This document shows positions 55,072-64,000 of a DNA stretch of 64,000 nucleotides, one piece after another. The notes beneath the pieces were generated by a model. It searched no databases. It had not been told where the DNA came from and saw nothing but the letters and a program-made list of their open reading frames with translations. The translations under genes were made by a program, and so were the position numbers. The DNA is from Talinum fruticosum. Taxonomy: Eukaryota; Streptophyta; Magnoliopsida; Caryophyllales; Talinaceae. The DNA lies in NCBI GenBank assembly GCA_021018815.1, contig JAITYX010000102.1, positions 1,054,001 to 1,118,000 on the forward strand. The letters run 5' to 3'. Within the stretch, counting starts at the first letter, position 1, and each line of letters starts with the position of its first letter.

Positions 55072-56522
55072 CACTATGAAGGTTTGCTCTTGGAGAGGCT
55101 AAGTCACCCTAGAGAGGAGGGGGCAAATACGGTGATGGAAGATTTTTGATAAAAATCAAACTCTTTTTGCATAGAAAAAACAGAAGCAGTTCCGAGTCTA
55201 GATTGGACTCGAAACAAAGACACTTAGAAATACGTGGAAACCCTCCTGTGACGAGAAAATTATGGACGAGTGCTAATCTAAGCACCAAGTCAAATCCACT
55301 AATTGTCCTCAATTAGAAAGGATTGACTCTTACCATAATTTCTCCCTTAGACAATTCCTCTACAAGTTTTTCCTATACTCGAAATTGCCTTATCCGATCT
55401 AGTACTTTCGACTGAGTTAACCCTTACGATCAAGGACAATTGAGCTGAGTTAGCCCCTACAACTCGGTTAAGGGACTTAGAAAGAAAGTAAAAAAAGAAT
55501 GTAAGTGATTACAAGACTTTCTTTACAACTTAGAAAGTAAGAGATTACAGATTAAGAGTTGTAAGTCGAAGATTTATTAAGAGTGCATTAAGCAAGTGTT
55601 TAGCAATATGTTCATCAACAATCTTCAAGTCTTGTGGAATGGCTTCTATTTATAAACATCAAGGCATAATGACCGTTGAGACTTATTCAGAGTGGTGATC
55701 TTCACTAGCCGTTGTAACGACTATTCCGAGTCACTTAGAAAAGATCCGTTGAGACGTGAACATTGTACAACGGTTCTTGACTCAAAAAGTAATTCATCCC
55801 TTTGATGGTGACTGAAATCTGGAGTGGAAATAATCGTTATGCCTAGAGTTGGAGTTTTCCAATTTTGGAAACGAACAACCACGACACGATGTTTGAGCCA
55901 TGTCCGAGATATAGTTGTTTTTGTCTGCTAGTGTTTAACGGCTAGAAACCTAGGTTACTTTTGAATTCAACTTCAAATTACACTTATTTAAACAACCTAC
56001 AAAAGCAAATCAAAGTGGTATTCAAAGTATAAAAATACTTTGGTCCAAGATTAGGCACACGTAATAATTAAATCGAGTAATTAAGCACTTAATTATCTTT
56101 GGCCTAAAAGAGTGGAATTTTCAAAGTCTAATATCCATTAGATTCGGATTCCATTTTGAGTCAATCCTTAACGATGATCAAGTTATAAAGAATAAAGTAT
56201 CGGGATACATAAACTTGATCAAACAAATAATTCTCCATAAATAAACTGACTTAGAAATTAGAATTGACGTTGTAATTCATTTTAACTCGAAACATGAAAT
56301 CAATGCTCGGAATAAACGTGGTAGAGAAATTATTTACTCATGCGATGGTTCCGAGTGATGTCTTAGTGGGTCGAAACACGGTTCGGGGTGTTATGTTAAA
56401 AGACTGATTTTTGAGTGGGTCGGACCAGGATGAAAACTTAGATATGAGTTTCTATAAGGTTCATAATGACTTAGAATCAAAACCCAAAAGAGATAGAAAG
56501 TTATACTTGAATTTTTACACTA
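55072..56522 (-). repeat. Copia solo LTR in the LINE, target duplication CACTA
   Basis: LTR at 55077-56517 (1441 bp), same family, minus orientation, starting TGAAGGTTTGCTCTTGG. It is flanked by CACTA at 55072-55076 and 56518-56522, with no internal element sequence, so it is a solo LTR left by recombination between two LTRs. Its outer end reads TTTTTA instead of CTTCA. It is the most diverged LTR in the window, so probably the oldest insertion of the family here. TATA box conserved at about 55640-55650. Confidence 0.88.
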
Positions 56523-57300
56523 CGATAATGGTGCCACCCTTCTAAAAGGAGCACGAGACCTTTGGAGTATTTGGAAAAAAGGAATGTGCTCATCTTTAAG
56601 GAAGAGCAATTCAATCATATCGAGTACTTATTAAAGCAAAGAGAGCAGTTGCATAATGGAAATCTAGAAAACACCTTTCATGCGAGGTATAAATTTTTAC
56701 AAATAAACCAAGATCGAAGTGAAGCCGACTAGTTAAATAGAATCGTCCCGTAAGTGGATACATCAAGTTCAATTTTGATGGATCACTTATCAACGGTAAT
56801 GTTGCTATGGGTTTCCTATTAAGGGATGATTATGGTAATCTACTCGTTATAGGTGCAACCAATATGGGGCACACAACCATCTTAGTAGCGGAAGCCGGTG
56901 CACTTAGATTTGGGATACAACGAGCAATTGATGCAAATATCAAAAGACTTCATATTGAAGGCGACAATAAAGTGATCATTGATTGTATCAAAGGAAAGCT
57001 AAACACGTTGTGGCAAATCGACTTCATTATTAAGATGTTAGGAAACCGATGTCAAGGTTTGAAAGGTGCATCATCAATCGCATCTTTATAGAAGCAAACG
57101 AACAGTGGACTGGTTGGCACATTATGGTTACACAACCACCTTTCATTCTATATGGAAGAATTGTCCCTTAACCCCACTTTTTGATATTTTGATACATGAT
57201 AATTTAGGTGGATCCCTTGTAAGAAAGGCAGCCCAAATTACCTCTTCTTCTCTACTTATCATGTGTGAAAAAAAAGCACAACTTTAGAAAACTTTTACTC
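56523..57300 (+). pseudogene. LINE C-terminal RNase H
   Basis: After the solo LTR the LINE resumes with DNGATLLKGARDLWSIWKKG. The RNase H (RVT_3 type) runs from about 56750: RKWIHQVQF in one frame and in the other YIKFNFDGSLINGNVAMGF (first catalytic Asp in FDGS), LRDDYGNLLVIGATNMGH, LVAEAGALRFGIQRAIDANI (catalytic Glu) and RLHIEGDNKVIIDCIKGKLN (second Asp). The last acidic line, expected as N-x-x-A-D-x-L-A, is damaged at 57085-57110, where a stop follows ASSIASL and the text shifts to EANEQW. Not functional. Confidence 0.85.
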
Positions 57301-58355
57301 CCTCCCTCTCTTTTGTCTTATGCTATTCTATATTTTAATAGTTCAATTTCCTTTTCTTGTTTTTACAAGGCCTTGATTATTTCAATGTTTTAATATTTTA
57401 ATTTTCACTTTCTTTGTTTTTACAAGGCCAAGGTCTAAGTTTGAACGGTTAGATTTATTGTTATTTTAATATTTAATTTGTTAGAGTTAAATGGGGTTTG
57501 CACACATATTTTTAGGGTCTAAGTTTCTTATAAGATATTAAGATGCATTGAATCTCAACCGGGTCTAACCAGTTCAATCCGGTTCAACCGAGTCAACGGG
57601 TCAACCGGTTTAATACGATCTAAACGGTTGAACCGGTCGAACCATTGATCCACTTCCCCCGAATCAATCACCGGTTCAATTCTCTTAACATAACTTTCAA
57701 GCTTCATGTTTAAACATTTAGTAAAATATTCTCTCAAAAGTACAAGCAACATACACTCGTAGGTTATTTTTCCCTTCTTAAGTCTCGTACCGTATAAGAT
57801 GTATGAATTCACATATGTTGGATCCAAACTCAATCTTTCATCCCGCCCAAGACTTTGCCAACTAGATCAGCCTAACTCTAGAACATCTTATATACACTTA
57901 GGAATATCTACTGCTCACCATATGTCACGAGATGGTTGGACGAACGGAAAAATAGGAGGGATTTTGGGGATCTAATATTTCTTTCTCTCTCTTAAGAATA
58001 TATGCTCCCGTAAGCATTTCAGAATTTGTAGCCTAACTCATCAATTTTATGAAATTTACACACACACATGGCTTTTTATTGACACGTGCATGTAATATCA
58101 TACACGCAATGCATATGGTATACAAAAGAACCACTCACTTAGAAAAGCAAAACAGTACAACGGATATTAGCAGCAGGAAATTACATCACAGGATGCAAAA
58201 CCAGAAAGTAATAACTGCAGCAATGCCGCTTAAGATGCATAATCTGTCAATCCGACTTTCATTTCTCATTTTCTCCTCCTTTATTTCACTCCGAACTCGG
58301 GAATACAAGTTGCAACACTCAAGAACTTCACTGTAGTTGCGGCTCCTCCTACAGC
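57301..58355. other. Intergenic region between LINE and F-box gene
   Basis: About 1 kb with no supported gene. At 57555-57680 there is a dense cluster of AACCGGTT-like words (CCGGTTCAACC, AACGGTTGAACCGGTC, CACCGGTTC), a pattern common in dispersed plant repeats. The 300 bases before 58356 probably include the F-box 3' UTR. Confidence 0.5.
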
Positions 58356-59294
58356 TTAATGCTTTTTCAGCACCAGGATGCTGTTTCTTCCATTAACATG
58401 GGAACCTTCCATGTCTTCCAACTGCATGCTCACTTGGGTTAGCTCAAGGTTTAAACCACCAGTGGTAGTCTCATTAACCATTCTGAATTTGACCAGCAGA
58501 ATGCATTCCACCACTTGACAAGGGAGTATATCTTCTGCAGGGAGAACTGACCCAAAACGGACCACGAAATCCCTGTTGGTTGGCCAATGCCTCTGAACCC
58601 CCAGCGGAACCCAACTAGAAACATTGGCAGCTTGCTTAACTTTTTGATTCATTATAATCCAACTAAGTCTTATCCCATCTCGAAGCTCCTTCCATATCTT
58701 TCCTTCCTTCCTTTCATCATCTACGGAATGAATTATAGGCAAGCCCTCGGCAGTGGAAATGATAACATTGCCCAGTTCTTCATTTCCACCAGAGTTGCCA
58801 AGGAGATCGATACGAAATGGGGAATTATAGAACCAACGATTGGAAACATTAGATTCTGATATACCCCTGATGACCTTTGAGAAAATTGGTTTGTCCTTGT
58901 ATCTCAAATCAACAAGGGACACAAAATCTGAGGATGCAGTGCTCTCATATTCTTCAAGTTCCTCATAATATGCTTCAGGCCATTCTTCAGAGCATTCCAA
59001 GTAGGAATCCAGTGGGACGAGAGCTAGATCTTTATTTACAATAAGAGGATAGCAATCACCATAGAACTTTCTGAATCCACCCATTGATCTAATCAAACTC
59101 TTTACATCATCCCTATTGGTTGAGGGCCACAAAGAATAACAGACATCTTCCCATATTCTCTCCTCTTTTGAGATGGAGGAGAAAGCTGCACAAGCACATG
59201 CTGCACTAGCCAGAGTTGCTCCATCGACACGCCTCAATATGTCATAGAAAATGTCAATGCTTAATGGAGTTACACTTTCAGTTTGAACTGACAT
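58356..59294 (-). CDS. F-box protein (At2g27310/At2g36090-like), probable SCF ubiquitin-ligase adaptor
   Basis: Intact single-exon coding region of 312 residues. F-box proteins bind SKP1 through the F-box and bring a target to the SCF ubiquitin ligase. Residues 10-50 form the F-box (PLSIDIFYDILRRVDGATLA, then ACACAAFSSISKEERIWEDV), followed by SLWPSTNRDD and GGFRKFYGDCYPLI, the signature of the At2g27310/At2g36090 group. The remaining 230 residues form one C-terminal domain (RWFYNSPFRIDLLG, WIIMNQKVKQAANVSSWVPL, NRDFVVRFGSVLP) without LRR or Kelch repeats. The start is the ATG at 59294: the frame is open upstream to 59339, but that part crosses a good splice acceptor (TTTCTGTTTCAG, exon from 59324). 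Target and regulation unknown. The gene looks intact and single-copy here. Confidence 0.93.
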   Translation of the reverse strand: MSVQTESVTPLSIDIFYDILRRVDGATLASAACACAAFSSISKEERIWEDVCYSLWPSTNRDDVKSLIRSMGGFRKFYGDCYPLIVNKDLALVPLDSYLECSEEWPEAYYEELEEYESTASSDFVSLVDLRYKDKPIFSKVIRGISESNVSNRWFYNSPFRIDLLGNSGGNEELGNVIISTAEGLPIIHSVDDERKEGKIWKELRDGIRLSWIIMNQKVKQAANVSSWVPLGVQRHWPTNRDFVVRFGSVLPAEDILPCQVVECILLVKFRMVNETTTGGLNLELTQVSMQLEDMEGSHVNGRNSILVLKKH

Positions 59295-59324
59295 TTTAAC
59301 GTCCTCTCGCCATCTGGGAGTTAA

Positions 59325-62300
59325 CTGAAACAGAAACACAAAATATGAGGAAAAATTAAAATGGTGGTATAAAAATCATCAAATGTTTGTTGAAATCCTT
59401 AAGTATATTCACTAATCTGACTACAATAGAATATCAACAGGGTGAACAGAACCAGCAGAAGCCATTATAGAATCCCTCGAGATAGCATGCCAGAAATATC
59501 ACCATATTTAAGAATATTCAAGAAGGTAACCAATCTGATGTATGTTGTAGGCTTGATGCTAGGAGAGCGGAAAAGTAGAGCGGACACCATCAAGTTCTGT
59601 GTTTTATGCTTTCCTAGGAATACGCTTATACGCAGCATTATGTAGTGAAAATTTACTTTCCGAACATGCTAAACTAAGGTTCTTTAAAGATGATTTCTAA
59701 ATTCTGCAGACCAATGTGGAAAGAAAGAATGCCTTTTCCAGTTCTATGACGTGGCTTTCACATAAGAGTAGAACAAAATGCTTCATTGTATCTTTCTGGC
59801 ATGAGATGCCAACACTTCCATTTTAAATTTAAAAACAGAAGAAATACAGCACAGCCCCTACATATATATATTCGTATACATTGAATATGATTGAAGCCCC
59901 TTTCCAAATGGTTTATCTAGGATACCCAAGTAATTACAGAAAAGTAAAATCAAAGTAAGCCATGGTATATATCTTTTGCATAATAAAAATTAGAACTTTC
60001 AAAACTGAAGCTGATTCCTTCAGTAATTGTCAGAACCTCCCTCCCCCCAAAAAAAAACCCGTAAAATTTACAATGAAGAGAGTAGTTAAGCCTTGTATCT
60101 CCCTTTTATGGTCATCATACGCTTGGATTTCTAGAGAAATTCTACATACTTTTCTAAATTTTGGAATAATTATTGCAGCAAGCAGGAAAATGCTGGCTCA
60201 ATGCAGCATTAAGCAAACCTTGACTGAACTACCACAAGCTGGAACAACAGGCCTGTACAATTCAAATCCCAAAGAGATCACACAACCGGATTGTGTCATT
60301 GTAACCATTTTTTAATCTAGAATCTAGACTAACTGCCACTAAGACATTTATTCATCAAAAGCTTGCCAGCGAGAGAGGGAAAGAATTACAGAAGATGAAA
60401 ATGAACTCCAGCAATAAAATCATTCTACATATCAAATGGAAGGACCTAAAATGCTGAAACGCTTTCTTAAAAAACCTGATCTATACTCAGTTTCAGCATT
60501 TTAGGTCCTTCCATTTGATATGCTAGAGGAAAAACGGACCGTGCCCGAAGAAACGTCATGAAAAAGGAATGTCCAGCACCCAACAAGGGCTGGCCGTGTC
60601 ACTAGGCACGGCTCGTGTCGAGTGCTTGCCGTTTTGTTGGCTGCATGATTGCTCATATTCAGTCGTTGAAGACTTGTTTCAACTAACTTTGGATGTTTAT
60701 TGCAGGTCTATTGCTGAGTTTTATTGCTAATAATGGCTATGGCTTCATTCTTCATTATAAATTCCACCATTTTCATACACCAAATCATCCCAAAAATCAT
60801 CCACATTTCTACACCATTTTTCTTTGTGGATTTATATCTGTTATCCACTTTTGGTTTTGTGAGAGACTGTTTATAATCACTATATTCTAATCTCGTTGTC
60901 CTTTCATACCCCTTGAAATTGAATTTTGCACTCATTCATTTCAATGGATTTATTGTTTCCGCTCGCAGTTTTCTCCTTATTTGGGTTTGCATGAAAATTC
61001 CAATGTGCATTTTACTCTTGCCTTCTTGCTTATATTTTTGAATATTTTTACATCCTACCGGCTTCCGCTATACTCCGCTCTATTTCCTAACACCATGCCC
61101 CCACCCAAAAAAGAAACAAAAACAAAAACACAGCTAACAGGCCCAAGTGGACCAAAACCCCCATATTGCAAGGCAACTGATGAGTTCAAAAATATGGGCT
61201 GAAATCCAGATTATCAGCTCCCCTTCAGGGATTCTGAAAAGCAAGAAGCAAGTCATGCCACTGAGCTAGATTATCCTCAGCTCCTAACAAATACAATTCT
61301 AAGGACATAATTTATTTTTCTCTATCTCCGTTTACTGACCTAAATAGCCAACCCCCCAAAAAAAAAAAAAATCAGAAACCCCAGAAATAGGAAGGAGAAG
61401 AAAAAAAAGGGGCCGACAGAGACAGTATCATAATTCATTTGCAATGACGAGTTTCCAAAGAGCTCTTCCATACAACCACAGAAATACAGTAACCACCTAT
61501 ACATGATTAAAAATGATGATGGTTCTCTAAAATAATAAAGAAAAGCATTGCTTAAAGGCAGAATTTCATCATCCAGGGATGAGAGTAATGTTGGAAAAAG
61601 TAGATGCAGGATAGCTCAACATTCATTTCAACTTGCTTTTACAAGAAGAAATTAACTCAGTATTGTTATTTCTCAAACAAATTACTGGAAAGAGTTTGAA
61701 AGATCTTACACCAAAGCTATAAATCAGTGGCCAGAAACTATATTCTATCAGAATCTTTTCTTTATTCAAAAACATAGATTGTAGAACTGAATGGATAACT
61801 TCTATTAAAATCAAATTATGGAAAAAAATGGTGTGACATTATTTTGGAAGTATAGGAGCAATTTATGATCTCTATTGTGCTCTATCAGGCACATAAAATA
61901 CACTTAGTAACAAATACTTCTATCAGCCAAGTGCAGAAATTAATGAAAGTAATATTCATATAGATATTCCGTTTCTAAACAAATACATTCCCAAAATGGC
62001 AGCAAAGGGATTATAAAACACAAAGCAAGTTAAAAAAGATAAGTCTTGCATAACCTTTTGAGGGACCTATAAATAACCGTTTAATGACAATAAGCAATGA
62101 TGATGACAAGAATACCCATTGAGGATCCTCCTACTGGCACCTACTGATGAATGTACTAACTGTACTTAGAGAAGGACCGCAATTCAACAAAAAAGTACTC
62201 TTAACTCTCCTAACTTTCAAGAGCAATAGATGCCAGTGATGAAAGACAACCATAGAAGAAAAGGCATCTAAGCAGACCATGTGCAACTACTAGGTTTTGG

Positions 62301-63405
62301 CAATACTGGTAACCCCAAACATCAAACGACACATAATGCCCAGAAATTTTTGTACAAGTGAGATGATTCCCAATTGGAAAATATTCCCCTTTGTCGAAAA
62401 TAAAAGCCACGCTTCAATTAAAAACAATGAACCACATCAAAACAATATCCAACGTCTCTTTCCCCCAGGGAGTTGTCATATGTACAAAGCCTAAATAAAA
62501 ATATTTAAGAGGTTCTTTTCCTTGGACCAAAAGTGTTGTCAGCATTGAGCATAATACTGCTCAACAAGAGAAGTAGAAAACAACTAAGATCACCTTTTCC
62601 TCAATCATATCTGGAAAAAGAATAAATGAATAATAAACATTCTAAATTTCTTTTTTTGAAAAAAGGTGTACGTTTGATGTCAGCTGATTAACCGCCCCCC
62701 GGTCTCCCAAAAGAAAAAGAAAAATAGAGAGATAGATAGAGTGCATTGATATTTTCCATGGTACCCTTCTTAACTTTGCAACTTGAACGATCACATTGAT
62801 ACCTATTTCGGGATAAAGGCTACAGTATCTAGTTTAGGACCTAAAATGGCATAACAGGAAAAATTATATTATCTCTGTTTACGAAATTGAAAATACACCT
62901 AGTGATCCTACACGCATGAAGGTACCTCGCCAAGTTATGTAGACATAAATGCTCCAAAAGTACTCAAAAAAACAATCTCGATAACAGCCTTTATTCAGAA
63001 TTGCAACTGTCTCTCTAAAGCCAGTGATGTTTGCAGAGTAACACTGCCAATATCTGATCTTCCTACCCCCACCCAGGCGGAACCTGTGTCGGAAGAAGTT
63101 GTTATATTTTACTCACAATTTCGTCTAAATTTTTTTAGCAAAAGAACAAAAAAAAAAAAAAAAGCAAGGATAAATATTACTTGACAAACAACTAAAGAAT
63201 AGCAACACAAAACCCCTTGATGCTCCGCAAATCAAAGGAACAATAATGATCGTGTAGCAGCACCGACTATCAATTTCCCCACTTACGACCTTCAATATAA
63301 ATTCCTTTTCAACGAACGAACAATTAAAGTGATCAGACAAATTGGAAAGGATAGAATAAGGAGAAATCGAGATCAAGAAAAGCTCAGAAGAAAAGGAGAA
63401 CTCAC
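59325..63405 (-). other. Inferred 4.1-kb intron in the F-box 5' UTR
   Basis: Acceptor TTTCTGTTTCAG ends at 59325, 30 bp upstream of the ATG. A matching strong donor, CTG|GTGAGTTC, is at 63406/63405, downstream of a pyrimidine-rich leader. In between are no supported exons. The intron holds AT-rich sequence, short poly-A/T runs and a perfect 33-bp inverted repeat (60428-60522). Alternative leader exons cannot be excluded without transcripts. Confidence 0.55.
60428..60522. repeat. Perfect 33-bp inverted repeat with 29-base loop
   Basis: The arm CATATCAAATGGAAGGACCT...CTGAAAC at 60428-60460 is matched base for base in inverted form at 60490-60522. RNA of either strand would form a 33-bp uninterrupted hairpin. 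It is immediately followed (60523-60660) by sequence more GC-rich than the surroundings (CACGGCTCGTGTCGAG). Confidence 0.95.
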
Positions 63406-63640
63406 CAGAATGCCTAGAAATGGCGATTGATGGAACACAGAAGAGCTGGAAGAAACTTCAATGGCGGAAAAATTTCAAGATCAATGACAGAAATCTAGAG
63501 AAGAACATAACAGGTGCCCATATCAAGATTCAGAAGGAGCTTTTTCTCTTCGTGGAATTCACGGGAATGTGAGGAATGCATAGAAGGGGAGGAGGGGGAG
63601 ACGAGGGAGAGGGAAAACGGGGCTTCCAGCCGGCTTTTTA
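63406..63640 (-). promoter_or_regulatory. Probable F-box first exon (5' UTR) and core promoter
   Basis: On the minus strand an A/T-rich TATA-like word (AAAATAAAAAGCC, 63645-63633) is followed by a pyrimidine-rich run (TTTTCCCTCTCCCTCGTCTC, CCCCTCCTCCCC) at about 63615-63580, typical of plant core promoters and leaders, and then by non-coding sequence to the donor at 63406. Transcription start not fixed. Confidence 0.45.
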
Positions 63641-63645
63641 TTTTG

Positions 63646-64000
63646 AGTTTTTCAGGGAGATATTTCCAATTTTTAACTAGTTGAATTGAATCAATGAAAT
63701 GACTACCGTGTTGACGGAAAACAAATAAAAAATGAAATGACTCACTTCTCCTTGAGCAATGAGAATACGTCTGCGGTGTTAAAAATAAAAAAAACGTAGA
63801 AAATTGTTAGAAGGTACATGTGGAAACTATTCAGAAAAGAAATCATTTTAAGAATGTATTTTTTTATAGAAATTATTTATAGAATTTTTTTATATATATT
63901 TTATAGAAATTATGTTATAAAAATTTTTTCTATTATTTTTGAAAAATTTTCAATGAATTATACTTGAAAAAACAAAAATGTTCTTTTTTTCGTTTTCCCT
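63646..64000. other. Upstream flank of the F-box gene
   Basis: AT-rich, with poly-T/A runs near 63860-63960. No gene or repeat recognised; distal promoter of the F-box gene at most. Confidence 0.5.

Larger units (their letters stand above)
53174..57300 (+). mobile_element. LINE (non-LTR retrotransposon) split by copia insertions
   Basis: Plus-strand ORF2 remains of a plant LINE: reverse transcriptase (53174-53890), connecting region, zf-RVT zinc region (about 54830-55040), then a 1441-bp copia solo LTR with target duplication CACTA, and after it the C-terminal RNase H (56750-57110). Its upstream side is cut by copia E. The 3' end lies near 57300 in a T-rich, poorly defined stretch. Stops and frameshifts throughout. 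Confidence 0.88.

Noticed and set aside
59295..59339. Upstream ATG adding 15 residues to the F-box protein
   Set aside because: It would read through a good splice acceptor (TTTCTGTTTCAG); the ATG at 59294 gives the usual F-box start.
60693..61202. Plus-strand frames of 65-73 residues in the F-box leader intron
   Set aside because: AT-rich, low-complexity, no domain, and inside an inferred intron on the other strand.

Overview
The window is angiosperm nuclear DNA. It holds two spliced single-copy genes with canonical GT-AG introns, both on the minus strand: a mitochondrial type II peroxiredoxin (PRXIIF) and an F-box protein. Around them lies a thick, nested layer of plant transposable elements. 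I cannot name the species. I found no rRNA, tRNA or CRISPR array and nothing bacterial.

Layout. 1-3600: truncated Ty1/copia element of the SIRE/Maximus type (copia A, minus). 3600-6101: leader and 2-kb LTR of a Ty3/gypsy Tat-type element (gypsy A, minus). About 6790-7910: decayed endogenous pararetrovirus (plus). 9109-9440: Mutator-like transposase scrap. 9590-18853: second Tat element (gypsy B, minus) with an antisense ORF, pol, gag and a repeat-bearing leader; it is interrupted at 13.15-15.86 kb by the 3' end of a plus-strand copia (copia C), and its 5' LTR is cut by copia D. 18854-28770: copia D (minus), with both LTRs, gag, protease, integrase, RT, RNase H and a third ORF. 28908-29355: Mutator-like MITE. 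32374-41042: PRXIIF, five coding exons, with introns of 3.4 and 4.5 kb holding repeat insertions including a CACTA transposase fossil. 42.2-43.8 kb: MITE-like AT-rich unit with microsatellites, then a copia LTR fragment. 44020-53168: copia E, a 9.1-kb element with two LTRs and a perfect 5-bp target duplication. 53174-57300: LINE (plus) whose body is split by copia E on its left edge and by a copia solo LTR (55077-56517, target duplication CACTA). 58356-63640: F-box gene with an inferred 4.1-kb intron in its 5' UTR.

History. At least seven LTR copies of one copia family (ends TGAAG...CTTCA, about 1.45 kb) lie in the window in both orientations. They sit inside the LINE and gypsy sequences, so the copia family came later. 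The two host genes show no sign of acting together; their link is position only.

Caution. Paired repeat copies differ again and again where one has CAG or CTG and the other has CG, CGAG or CCG. These words are almost missing from stretches of the copia LTRs but normal in the host genes. Deamination of methylated C does not make indels, so a CHG-methylation-linked long-read base-calling error is the best explanation. Many apparent frameshifts in the retroelements may therefore be artefacts. I saw no wholly new biological system. The strongest leads are this error signature, an in-frame integrase-RT fusion in copia E, the conserved third ORF of the copia family, and a perfect 33-bp foldback in the F-box leader intron.
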